From contig NC_014214.1 in the NCBI RefSeq assembly GCF_000092125.1, positions 1-64,000 on the forward strand: a stretch of 64,000 bases of DNA. Direction: 5' to 3'. Each line of letters opens with the position of its first letter. Position 1 is the first letter of the stretch. Of the stretch, positions 14,092 through 21,107 are shown one piece after another. Below the pieces are notes generated by a model. The model searched no databases and had not been told where the DNA came from. It saw only the letters and a list, made by a program, of their open reading frames with translations. Made by a program: the position numbers and the translations under genes. This stretch comes from Allomeiothermus silvanus DSM 9946. GTDB taxonomy: Bacteria > Deinococcota > Deinococci > Deinococcales > Thermaceae.

Positions 14092-15093
14092 TCAATTCCA
14101 GGGGTCCACCCCGATCCCCTTCAGAAACTTCTCCACCTCGGCCAGCTGCTCCTCGAGTCCCCGCAGCCTGCGGTGCAGTTCGTCCCGCTGCTCCATGCTC
14201 CGGGTCTGAGAAGACTTGCGCCACCAGCGCTTGAGCACCCGCTCCAGGGCCACCTTGCGGCGGGGCGTGCGGGGCCGGGCCGCCAGCAGCCGCTCCTGCT
14301 CCCGGGCCAGCGTTTCCAGCAACCGGTCGTTGCCATACTGCCCCACCATCTCGATGAAGGCCCGCAGGTTGTCTTCCTCTAGTTCGGGGTGTCCGGGCAG
14401 GGCCCGCCGCATCTTCTTGATCCAGGCGCTGATGCGCTGCGCTCCTTTCCAGTAGGTCTTCCCCGCCTCGAGGGCCTCCTGCGTCAGCGGGTGCAGCCCC
14501 TCCCAGGCCGCCAGGAACCCCGCCGCCTCCTTGAGCGAGGAGCCCAGGGACTTCAGCAGCATCTCGGCGTCCTCCTTCAGGTAGGCGAAGCGCTCGAGCG
14601 CCCAGTCCGGCACCCGGCTGGCCAGCCTGGGGTTGTGGGGGTTGTGGATATAGCGCAGAATATTCGCGGTCCCCTCCAGGGTGAGGTCGTTGCGGAAGGC
14701 GCGGTACACCCGGTGGACGACCTGCCACAAAAAGCGGTAGCGCTCGTAGACACTCAAAGGCTCCTGAAGGTTGGTCGAGTACATCAGGGTGTGGCCCGAG
14801 TCGCCCCGCAGGAACAGGCAGGGCACGGTGGGCATTCCCAACTCCTGCGCCGCCCGCCAACGCCGCTCGCCCGAGACGATGTACAACCCCTCCGCGCTGG
14901 CCTCGACCAGCAAGGGGGTGAGCACACCGTTCTGGCGGATGTCCTCCTTCAGCTGTTCCATCGCCTTCGGATCGAAAAAGCGCCGGGGCTGGTTGGGGTG
15001 GGGGCGCAGCAGATCCACCGGGGCTTCTTCCACGGTGAGAGCGATGTACTCGAGGGGTCGGGTAATTTTCGGGAACTCCGGTGCGTCGTTCAT
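14092..15093 (-). CDS. second ParB-like protein
   Basis: Protein of 333 residues. The ParB N-terminal domain is at about 20-115, with HPNQPRRFFDPKAMEQLKED, IVSGERRWRAAQELG and STNLQEPLSVYERYRF. The remaining 200 residues are helical, with a basic stretch (RTPRRKVALERVLKRWWRKS) and a C-terminal coiled coil (LHRRLRGLEEQLAEVEKFL). It differs in its back half from the other ParB-like protein at 7.7-9.2 kb. It could be the true centromere-binding protein or a regulator. Divergent from the coiled-coil gene at 15184. No parA is nearby. Confidence 0.85.
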   Translation of the reverse strand: MNDAPEFPKITRPLEYIALTVEEAPVDLLRPHPNQPRRFFDPKAMEQLKEDIRQNGVLTPLLVEASAEGLYIVSGERRWRAAQELGMPTVPCLFLRGDSGHTLMYSTNLQEPLSVYERYRFLWQVVHRVYRAFRNDLTLEGTANILRYIHNPHNPRLASRVPDWALERFAYLKEDAEMLLKSLGSSLKEAAGFLAAWEGLHPLTQEALEAGKTYWKGAQRISAWIKKMRRALPGHPELEEDNLRAFIEMVGQYGNDRLLETLAREQERLLAARPRTPRRKVALERVLKRWWRKSSQTRSMEQRDELHRRLRGLEEQLAEVEKFLKGIGVDPWN

Positions 15094-15183
15094 GTTTCTA
15101 CGCTAGCAGAAAAAAAACGCGCACGATTTCCCTGGATGAGAAGGCCCGTCCGCCGGTCGGCCCCGGGCTTTACACTGAAGGAG

Positions 15184-15858
15184 ATGAGCGAGCCCAGCGC
15201 CGATCTTCCCACCTTGAGCGAGTTGAGCGGGTTCACCGAGCGCAGCCTGCGCCGGGGGGTCGCGGCGATCCATCAACGGGGAGGGGACCTGCGCCTCGAG
15301 GGCCAGCGGGTTCGGGGGGCCGACCTGCCCTGTTTTCTGGCCACCCTGTACGACCTCTCCGCGCGCTTCGAGCGGGGCCACGCCCCTCCCATCGCCGACC
15401 ACTTTGCCTGGATGCGGGAGCAACCCAAAGAGCGCTGGCGGATTCCCCCCGAGTGGCCGTGTGGAGAGGCCCGCGACACGGACACGGCGATCCCCCCGGT
15501 GCCGGTTCCCGACCTGCGGGGGGCGGACCTCGAGGGGTTACGGCAAACCGTGCAGGGGCTGGCCGTCCGGCTGGACCGGCTGGAGGCCCTGGTCACGCCG
15601 TTGGTGGAGCGCTTCAACCGGGTGGACAAAGCCCTGCGCCACATCGAGTTGGTCCTCGAGGACGAGGACGCGGACAACAACCTGTACAACATCCTGGTCT
15701 CGCACATCGGGGGCTTCAACGAGCGGCTCTCCTCCCTGGAGCAGCACCTGAGCCAGCTGACCCGCACCGTGGCCGGGGGCATGGTGAAGTTTGCCGACGA
15801 CGACCGGGAGATCAAAAATCTATTGCGCGAACTCCTGCGCTATGTGAGCCCGCGCTAA
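15184..15858 (+). CDS. coiled-coil hypothetical protein
   Basis: Protein of 224 residues. The N-terminal 110 residues contain FTERSLRRGVAAIHQRGG, possibly a HTH (LSELSGFTERSLRRG). Residues 115-220 form a heptad-rich coiled coil (LRQTVQGLAVRLDRLEALV, then FNRVDKALRHIELVLEDEDA, and SSLEQHLSQLTRTVAGG). A TACACT -10 box and GAAGGAG sit directly before ATG 15184. It is divergent from and shares a promoter region with the second ParB-like gene, so it may be its partner. Two strong terminators follow. Confidence 0.7.
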   Translation: MSEPSADLPTLSELSGFTERSLRRGVAAIHQRGGDLRLEGQRVRGADLPCFLATLYDLSARFERGHAPPIADHFAWMREQPKERWRIPPEWPCGEARDTDTAIPPVPVPDLRGADLEGLRQTVQGLAVRLDRLEALVTPLVERFNRVDKALRHIELVLEDEDADNNLYNILVSHIGGFNERLSSLEQHLSQLTRTVAGGMVKFADDDREIKNLLRELLRYVSPR

Positions 15859-15859
15859 A

Positions 15860-15898
15860 AAAAGTGCACCCTCGTGTCCGGCGCGAGGGTGCGTTTTT
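15860..15898. terminator. intrinsic terminator
   Basis: A-run, GTGCACCCTCG, loop TGTCCGGCG, CGAGGGTGC, T-run. Works for the coiled-coil gene; symmetric enough to act in both directions. Confidence 0.8.
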
Positions 15899-15955
15899 CG
15901 GCCTCTTCGTTGGGGCTGGGGGGAGGGGTGGGGGTATCTCGGAAGCCCCGTCAGC

Positions 15956-15997
15956 AAAAAGTGCACACCCGTGTCCGGCGCGAGTGTGCACTTTTGG
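15956..15997. terminator. second intrinsic terminator with the same loop
   Basis: AAAAAGTGCACACCCGTG ... CGAGTGTGCACTTTT. It shares the GTGTCCGGCGCGAG loop with the terminator 100 bp upstream, so the two are diverged copies. It faces the small minus-strand gene on the right. Confidence 0.75.
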
Positions 15998-16012
15998 GCC
16001 GGGGTCGGAGGG

Positions 16013-16153
16013 CTAGAAGGGCGGCTCCTCGTAGCGGACCTCGCGGTCGTAGTAGACCACGTAGTTGTCGTCGGAGAAGCCGAAGATGGCGTTGAGGATG
16101 ACGTAGACGAGGGAAAAGGCAAGGGTGAGGAAAAAGATCGGTAGGATTTCCAT
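16013..16153 (-). CDS. 46-residue membrane protein
   Basis: Frame from ATG 16153 to TAG 16013. It begins MEILPIFFLTLAFSLVYVIL, one hydrophobic span, followed by a polar tail rich in Tyr and acidic residues (DDNYVVYYDREVRYEEPPF). No strong SD; GAGGGC precedes the ATG. Likely a single-pass membrane peptide. No family recognised. Confidence 0.5.
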   Translation of the reverse strand: MEILPIFFLTLAFSLVYVILNAIFGFSDDNYVVYYDREVRYEEPPF

Positions 16154-16283
16154 GCCCTCATGGTACACCCCGAAAAGCTGCCGCAGCCCATCATGAGAGC
16201 GGGGGCGCTCGAGTTGCCCTGGCGGAAAACCCCCAACAAATCCCGTCTGGAACGAGGTTTATGCTATTTATTAGAGGAAAATG

Positions 16284-16313
16284 AAAAGAGGAAGGGTTGC
16301 CCCTTCCTCGCTG
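16284..16313 (-). terminator. terminator of the VWA gene
   Basis: On the minus strand: GAGGAAGGGG, CAAC, CCTTCCTC, then TTTTCATTTTCC. It lies just past the stop at 16325. Confidence 0.8.
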
Positions 16314-16324
16314 GTTCTGGTCCT

Positions 16325-17608
16325 CTAGGCTATGGGGATCTCCACCTGCCGGATGAACTCCGGTACGGGGAAATCCTGCGACCCCTCCCCCAGGATGCCG
16401 GCGATGACCGGGACCGGCGGCTTCTGTTCCGGCCAGGGGGTGAGCCCGTCGGTGAGGACGACGATCACGTCGGGCCTAGGGTGCAACTTCATGGCCGCCT
16501 CGATGCCGACGCTCATGTCGGTTCCCCCGCCCCCCACCAGGCGGATCTGATCGACCCGCTGGACCTTCTGCGCGGCGTGGGCTTGGGCGTCCGTTGATAC
16601 GACGACCAACTCCGCCCCCACCTGGCGCAGGATGCCCTGGATTTCCCCCAAGGCGTGGCCCAGCATCCGGTCGGAGACCGAGCCTGAGGTATCTACTACC
16701 ACCGCCACCCGGGGTTTGAGGCTGTAGCTTCCGGGCAGCCGCACCCGCGCGTCCATGACCCCCATCCGGCGGTGGATCCGCTCGTAGGTGGGCCGGGTGC
16801 GCCCGACGGTCAGCCGTACCCCGTTCCTCAGGTGATGGGCCATCACCCTTTGCCAGGGGATGACCGGTGCGACGATCTCCTGCGCCCAGCGGACCATTCC
16901 CGCCGGTACGCTGCCCCGGGTCTTGGCGTGCTCGAGGATGGCCCGGGCCACCTCGCCGCGCACGATCTCCGCCTCGGCCTCGCTCAAAGCGGGGCTCTCG
17001 GCGTGATCATGGCCCAGTTCCCAGGCCCTCCGCTCGATGGCGGGGGCGTGGGTGTCGGTCATCCACACCTTCTTGCCCCCCTGGCCGTTGGGCTGAGGCA
17101 TAGCCTGGCTGTTGTCCTGGCTGTCGCCCTGGCTGTTGCCCTGGCCGTTGGGCTGGCGGCTACCCTGGGCATTGGCCTGAGTAAGGGCCTGCTGCTGAAG
17201 GGCCTGCTGCTGAAGGGCCTGGTAGTAGTACTCCTCCGCCCGGTGCGCCTCCAGGCCGAAGAGGTGCGGGTAGCATCCCCCTTCGGGGAGCACCAGGCCA
17301 GCCTCTTTGGCGTCATCGTTGATGGCGCAATCGGTGGCCAGGTTCCAGGCCATCGGATCGGCCCCCAGCGACTCCGCCCGGCGGTGGTGCTTCCTCAGCA
17401 AGTGCTCCAGCTCGTGCCAGAGCACCCCGGTGACCTCCTTGGGCTGGAGGCTTTCGGTGAAGGCCGGATTGACGTACAGCCGCCACCCGGCATCCACCCC
17501 CATAGTGGGGATCCGGCTGCTCTCCACTACCCGCACGGCCCACAAGGCCGCGCTCAGGTAGGGGAACTTCTTGGCCAGGGCTAACCTGGCTGCTTCGATT
17601 TTCTTCAT
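16325..17608 (-). CDS. VWA-domain protein with putative metallopeptidase region
   Basis: Protein of 427 residues. The N-terminal half has a zinc-protease-like HELEHLLRKHHRRAE motif (near 65-80) typical of DUF2201-type domains. A Gln/Asn/Gly-rich linker (residues 130-180) follows. The C-terminal part is a von Willebrand factor A domain with MIDAS motif VDTSGSVS and a later GGGGTDMS and LTDGLTPW. Proteins of this build work with MoxR-type AAA+ ATPases as metal-dependent chaperones or activators. The matching MoxR-type gene lies at 30.2-31.4 kb with the same promoter/leader type, suggesting they form one system now separated by other genes. Start ATG 17608 has GATAGGAGGT just upstream. Confidence 0.85.
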   Translation of the reverse strand: MKKIEAARLALAKKFPYLSAALWAVRVVESSRIPTMGVDAGWRLYVNPAFTESLQPKEVTGVLWHELEHLLRKHHRRAESLGADPMAWNLATDCAINDDAKEAGLVLPEGGCYPHLFGLEAHRAEEYYYQALQQQALQQQALTQANAQGSRQPNGQGNSQGDSQDNSQAMPQPNGQGGKKVWMTDTHAPAIERRAWELGHDHAESPALSEAEAEIVRGEVARAILEHAKTRGSVPAGMVRWAQEIVAPVIPWQRVMAHHLRNGVRLTVGRTRPTYERIHRRMGVMDARVRLPGSYSLKPRVAVVVDTSGSVSDRMLGHALGEIQGILRQVGAELVVVSTDAQAHAAQKVQRVDQIRLVGGGGTDMSVGIEAAMKLHPRPDVIVVLTDGLTPWPEQKPPVPVIAGILGEGSQDFPVPEFIRQVEIPIA

Positions 17609-17611
17609 CTC

Positions 17612-17640
17612 GACCTCCTATCGAGGAGGATTATAGCACT
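17612..17640 (-). promoter_or_regulatory. GATAGGAGGT leader module (VWA gene)
   Basis: Minus strand: TGC-TATAAT, seven bases, GATAGGAGGT, four bases, ATG. The SD can also pair with the preceding CCTCCT, so the start of the mRNA may fold back on it. Confidence 0.75.
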
Positions 17641-17654
17641 TTAGAGTGGGGAAA

Positions 17655-17726
17655 GGAAAAAGGGCCCTTCTGGGGCCCTTGACACGGATCACCGGGGGAG
17701 AACCCGTATGAACCGACTCGAGTATA
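17655..17726 (-). ncRNA. candidate small RNA between ssb and the VWA gene
   Basis: Minus strand: TATACT (17721-17726), then about 50 bases with a possible ACGG ... CCGT stem, then AGGGCCC/GGGCCCT hairpin with TTTTTCC. Promoter-like and terminator-like signals bracket a 55-60 nt non-coding segment. No clear -35 box. Confidence 0.3.
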
Positions 17727-17742
17727 CCACGCTTTAGCTGAA

Positions 17743-17776
17743 AAAAAAGAAGGGCTGCTCAAAGCAGCCCTTCTCA
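17743..17776. terminator. terminator of ssb
   Basis: Minus strand: AAGGGCTGCT, TTG, AGCAGCCCTT, then CTTTTTTTTC. Strong intrinsic terminator after the ssb stop. Confidence 0.85.
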
Positions 17777-17790
17777 GCAGAAAACTGTTC

Positions 17791-18495
17791 CTAGTAGGGG
17801 AGAGCCTCCTCCTCTTCCTCCTGCTGCTTTTGGGGATGCACGAGGGGGAGCAGGCGAAGGACCTCCACCCGGGTGGCGTAGCGCTTGCTGCCGTCTGGCG
17901 ACTCCCAGGAGTCGGCGACCAGGCGCCCCTCGAGGTAGACCGGATCGCCCCGGCCCAACTCCATGAGGGCGGTGCCGGTATCGCCCCACCCCTGGATTTC
18001 CAGGAAGTGGGTCTTCTCCGACCCCTTTTCACCCCCCCGACCGGGGACCCACTCGTTGACCGCCAGCCCGGCTTTGGCCGGGCCGCGCTCCGCCCGCTCG
18101 GGGTCGCGGGTCAGGTGGCCCACCAGAACCACCTGGTTCACCGCCCCCACGGCCAAGCGGGGGTTGCCCTGGCTGTCGTGGGTGAGGTCTTCTCCTCGAG
18201 GTACGAAGACCTCGAGGTCGTGGGCCACGATGTCCACCTTGGCCCGCTTCTCCCCCTCGGGGGTCTCCCAGGAGCGGTATTCGACCTTCCCGACGGCGAT
18301 GGCCCCCGCTCCAGGCTGGACCAGCCCGGCGAGGCGCTCGGCGCGCTTGCCGAGGTAGGTTACCTGGTGGTACCAGGCAAACTCACGCTCCCCCAAGCGG
18401 TCCACCCCGGCCAGGGTGATCTCGAGCACCGGAGTGAGCTTGGCCGTGTTGCGCAGGTTGCTGCGCACCACAGCGCCTGTCAGATGTACTTTATT
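17791..18495 (-). pseudogene. ssb: two-OB-fold single-stranded DNA-binding protein, start removed by IS982
   Basis: The frame encodes two tandem OB folds as in Deinococcus-Thermus SSBs. The first has YHQVTYLGKRAERLAGL and KVEYRSWETPEGEKR. The second has NQVVLVGHLTRDPE and GRLVADSWESPDGSKR. The chain ends in an acidic tail EEEEEALPY. The true start (ATG 19388, codons M-G-I-N) lies beyond an IS982 copy. Removing the IS and one AATA duplicate restores MGINKVHLTGAVVRSN, a normal SSB N-terminus, giving 237 residues. What remains lacks promoter, SD and first strand; a GTG at 18471 could start a shortened form but has no SD. Probably not expressed normally. Confidence 0.85.
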
Positions 18496-19375
18496 ACGTG
18501 GTTTGCTACTTGAAATGGGGGAAGAAAAGGGAGATGGTCTTCATTGCTATGAGAAACCATCCCCGCTATCAGCATAGCCTGGAGGAACTGTTTTTGAGGG
18601 TCTTCATCCTGGTGGATGACTGGCTCAAAGCCAACCAGGAGCGCTTCAGGCTACCGGTGCAAGCCAACCAGGTGGCCAGCTACAGCGAGTTATTCACCAT
18701 AGCCCTGGTAGGTGAACTGTTGGCCCAACCCTACGAGTCGGTGTGGTACTGGCTGGTGCGTCAGAATCATCGGGGCTTGTTCCCGCGACTACCCGAGTAC
18801 AGCCGTTACCATCGGATCGTGCGCAATGCGGAGCCCCTATGGGCCGAGCTCGCTCAATCGCTAGCCGCCAAGGAGGATGAGGATTGGGGGATTGAGGTCA
18901 TCGACACCAAGCCCCTCCCCATCGCCAAGGGTAAGCGTTGGGAATGGGCCAAGATGCCCGAGGCCAGCAAGGGCTTCAGCACCATGGGGATGGTCTGGGG
19001 CTTTAAGCTGCACGCGGTGGTGAGCCTGGGGGGGCTGTTCCGACGTTGGGCCTTTGTGCCTGCGCACGCGCACGAGAGCCGTGTGGTCGAGGGACTGCTT
19101 GGGAGGGCCACGCTAGGGGACAGGGCTTACGTAGGCACGGGGGTGTACTGTCCCAGCCGCAAGAACATGAAGCGCCAGACCTTCTGGCCCAGGGCTTTAT
19201 CCAGGCTGCGTAAACGCATCGAGACCAGTTTCAGTTCCCTGGTCCGCTCGCTTCACCTGCACGTGGGGCAGGTCAAGACCTTCTGGTCTTTACGAGCCAG
19301 GGTCAACCTCAAAATCGCTGCCCACAACCTCATGCACTCAGGTGTGTTGGTCTGACTTCAGGTAGCAAACGAGGT
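18496..19375 (+). mobile_element. IS982-family insertion sequence, copy 1
   Basis: 880 bp with imperfect terminal repeats ACGTGGTTTGCTACTTGAA and ACCTCGTTTGCTACCTGAA (three mismatches in 19). Flanked by a 4-bp direct repeat (TATT on the plus strand; 18492-18495 and 19376-19379). Almost identical to copy 2 at 24691-25570, and in the same orientation. It interrupts ssb after its fourth codon. Confidence 0.92.
18534..19355 (+). CDS. IS982-family transposase
   Basis: Protein of about 273 residues (up to 285 from an upstream GTG). DDE-type features of IS982: Asp in EVIDTKPLPIAKGK, then KGFSTMGMVWGFKLHAVVS, Asp in LGDRAYVGTGVYCPSRKNMK, and Glu in KRIETSFSSLVR. The ATG at 18534 lies immediately after GGGAG; ATG 18549 is an alternative. 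Differs from the copy at 24.7 kb by one residue (Ala for Val in PAH-HES). Confidence 0.9.
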   Translation: MVFIAMRNHPRYQHSLEELFLRVFILVDDWLKANQERFRLPVQANQVASYSELFTIALVGELLAQPYESVWYWLVRQNHRGLFPRLPEYSRYHRIVRNAEPLWAELAQSLAAKEDEDWGIEVIDTKPLPIAKGKRWEWAKMPEASKGFSTMGMVWGFKLHAVVSLGGLFRRWAFVPAHAHESRVVEGLLGRATLGDRAYVGTGVYCPSRKNMKRQTFWPRALSRLRKRIETSFSSLVRSLHLHVGQVKTFWSLRARVNLKIAAHNLMHSGVLV

Positions 19376-19420
19376 TATTGATTCCCATGATGACCTCCTA
19401 TCGGGGTACATTATAGCATG
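19376..19420 (-). promoter_or_regulatory. stranded ssb promoter, SD and first codons
   Basis: Minus strand: TGC-TATAAT (19410-19415), GATAGGAGGT (19393-19402), ATG 19388 and four codons of ssb, cut at 19376 by the IS. Transcripts from here now read into the IS antisense strand and translation stops after 16 codons. Confidence 0.8.
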
Positions 19421-19421
19421 A

Positions 19422-19452
19422 AAGCGGGGGCAGAGTCGCCCCCGCTCGTGCA
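19422..19452 (-). terminator. terminator of the Cas4-like gene
   Basis: Minus strand: GAGCGGGGGCGACTC/TGCCCCCGCTTTC hairpin, ending next to the stranded ssb promoter. Confidence 0.65.
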
Positions 19453-19459
19453 GATCTGC

Positions 19460-20089
19460 CTACCAGCAGCGCCCCCGGAAGGGGCAGTAGCGACAGGCGA
19501 AGCTGCTGGCCTCGTGTTCGCGCTCGGGCAATTGCTCCGGGGTCGAGTGACGCACCGCCCGGAAGCGTTCCTTGATCTGTGCGACCACCGTCGGATCGTG
19601 GTCCACCGGGAGGGTGGTGACCTCGCTGGTGTTCTTGTTGTAGACCACCAGCGCCCCCTTTTGCAGCCCAGTGGCCTCCAGGTAGGCGTTGACCTGGGCC
19701 CGGTACTCGTAGGGCGCGCCGTTGCTGGACATGTTTTGCGCGCTCTTGTCGGAGGCGCTCTTAATATCCAGCAAAAGCGGGCCCTCCTCGGTCTCGAGGA
19801 TCCCGTCGATGTGGCCGGGGACGGCAAAGCCCGGCTCTACTTCCAGCTCCACGGGTCGCTCCACGGAGTGGAACCGCTCGCCGTAGAGGGCGCTGAGCTT
19901 CCCCCGCATCCAGTCGTGGATGAGGGAGCCCAGCTCGAAGATCGCCACCACCCGGGGCTCCACCGGCGGAACCTCCTGCGGGTAGTGCAGTTCGTAGCCG
20001 AGCCGCCGGGCGCACTTCCCGGCGGCGGAGAGGCGGAAGGGGTTGGGGGCCTCATCGCGGGGGGCTATTAGACTCTCCAGGTTTACCAT
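19460..20089 (-). CDS. Cas4/RecB-like PD-(D/E)XK nuclease
   Basis: Protein of 209 residues. The nuclease core shows GHIDGILETEEGPLLLDIKS (Asp ... Asp-Ile-Lys) and later YRAQVNAYLEATG (motif with Gln). Four cysteines (one in AAGKCARRLGYE near 26 and three in FACRYCPFRGRC at the C-terminus) fit the Fe-S cluster of Cas4 and AddB-type nucleases. With no CRISPR genes here, it is best seen as a plasmid or phage recombination exonuclease that would supply 3' single strands to the DdrA-like annealing protein. ATG 20089 follows the GATAGGAGGT leader. A hairpin terminator lies past the stop at about 19422-19452. Confidence 0.85.
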   Translation of the reverse strand: MVNLESLIAPRDEAPNPFRLSAAGKCARRLGYELHYPQEVPPVEPRVVAIFELGSLIHDWMRGKLSALYGERFHSVERPVELEVEPGFAVPGHIDGILETEEGPLLLDIKSASDKSAQNMSSNGAPYEYRAQVNAYLEATGLQKGALVVYNKNTSEVTTLPVDHDPTVVAQIKERFRAVRHSTPEQLPEREHEASSFACRYCPFRGRCW

Positions 20090-20093
20090 GCTG

Positions 20094-20118
20094 ACCTCCT
20101 ATCGGGATTTAGTATATC
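20094..20118 (-). promoter_or_regulatory. GATAGGAGGT leader module (Cas4-like gene)
   Basis: Minus strand: TATACT (20111-20116), seven bases, GATAGGAGGT, CAGC, ATG 20089. Confidence 0.75.
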
Positions 20119-20575
20119 CCTGCTTGAGGAAGCGGTAAACGTAGAGGACATTGCGCACGTACCGGCGGGTTTCCGGGAAGGGCGGCACACCCCTGTACTG
20201 CCGTACCCGCGCCGGCCCCGCGTTGTAGGCGGCCAGGGCCAGTTCCCAATTGCGGAAAGCCTCCCACTGCTGGCGCAGGTACCGGGCGCTTCCCCACAGG
20301 TTCCACTGCGGGTCGTGCAGCAAATGCTCAGGGATACCGATACCCCGGGCGGTAGCCGGCATCAGCTGACCCAGGCCCCGGGCCCCTGCGGGCGAGACCG
20401 CCTGCGGGCAGTAGCGGGACTCCACCCAGACCACCGCCGCCAGCAGTTCCGGCTCCAGGCCGTAGGCCCGGGCGTAGTAGCGGGTGGCCTGCCACAGCGA
20501 GGGAGAAAGTCCGCAGGCCAGGGCTTCTCCCAGCAGGACCGCCAGCGTCAATAGACCAAGCAGGAAGCGCGTCAT
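20099..20575 (-). CDS. secreted lytic transglycosylase (SLT type)
   Basis: Protein of 158 residues with a signal peptide ([17 protein letters not shown]) and a Slt70-like catalytic domain: catalytic Glu in [19 protein letters not shown], then [25 protein letters not shown] and [13 protein letters not shown]. It cuts peptidoglycan glycan strands in the periplasm. Such genes on conjugative plasmids open the wall for pilus or secretion assembly, which fits the pilus cluster in this window. The longer frame upstream is not coding. It shares a TATACT promoter region with the divergent gene at 20616. The stop overlaps the leader of the Cas4-like gene. Confidence 0.88.
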   Translation of the reverse strand: MTRFLLGLLTLAVLLGEALACGLSPSLWQATRYYARAYGLEPELLAAVVWVESRYCPQAVSPAGARGLGQLMPATARGIGIPEHLLHDPQWNLWGSARYLRQQWEAFRNWELALAAYNAGPARVRQYRGVPPFPETRRYVRNVLYVYRFLKQGYTKSR

Positions 20576-20588
20576 GACACAGCGGTAG

Positions 20589-20611
20589 TATACTAAATAA
20601 CGATAGGAGGT
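20589..20611 (+). promoter_or_regulatory. GATAGGAGGT leader module (gene at 20616)
   Basis: TATACT (20589-20594), seven bases, GATAGGAGGT (20602-20611), AAGA, ATG 20616. Confidence 0.75.
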
Positions 20612-20615
20612 AAGA

Positions 20616-21017
20616 ATGCCCAAGACCAAAGCCAAACCCAAGGAAAGCCCCCCCGCCCCCCCGCCTTCGCCCGAGGAGCGCCAGGCCAACCGCGAGGCAG
20701 CGGCCCGCCTCGCGGTGTGGTTTCTCTCCCGCCAGGCCAAGCGCCGGGGCCGGATCCGCCTGGTCGTTTTGCGCGAACCCCCCGTGCCGGGCGGGGTGTG
20801 CGTGGGCAACACCCTGGAGGGCCTGGCCCGGCTGTACCCCAACTCTGAGGTGATCGGGGTGGGGGTGGATGTAGCCGCCCTCAAGGCCCGCTGGCCAGGG
20901 GCCTCGGTGAAGGAGGCGGCATCCCTGCCGTCCCCCACCCAAGAGGATCGCTGGGTGTACTACGATCCCTCGGCCCTTGAGGGCCAGGGGGGATGGCGGC
21001 TGGTCCGCCCGTCCTAG
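20616..21017 (+). CDS. hypothetical protein
   Basis: Protein of 133 residues: a Lys/Pro-rich start ([20 protein letters not shown]), a helix [20 protein letters not shown], then alternating beta and Gly-rich segments ([20 protein letters not shown]). No family recognised. It has the GATAGGAGGT leader shared with replication and repair genes here and ends at an intrinsic terminator. Confidence 0.65.
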   Translation: MPKTKAKPKESPPAPPPSPEERQANREAAARLAVWFLSRQAKRRGRIRLVVLREPPVPGGVCVGNTLEGLARLYPNSEVIGVGVDVAALKARWPGASVKEAASLPSPTQEDRWVYYDPSALEGQGGWRLVRPS

Positions 21018-21038
21018 GATCAGAGGACCATAAGCAGC

Positions 21039-21064
21039 AGGCCCGGCTTCGGTCGGGCCTTCTC
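21039..21064 (+). terminator. intrinsic terminator
   Basis: AGGCCCG, loop GCTTCGGT, CGGGCCT, then TCTCTATT. Confidence 0.75.
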
Positions 21065-21107
21065 TATTATCATCCTGTTGTCTGTTTGCAAGCAATAAAA
21101 TACTCCT

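Noticed and set aside
17655-17726. tRNA gene
   Set aside because: A GGTTC-like stretch suggested a T-loop, but no acceptor or anticodon stems can be formed.
19460-20089. Part of a CRISPR adaptation module (true Cas4)
   Set aside because: No cas1, cas2 or repeats in the window; the neighbours point to plasmid recombination instead.
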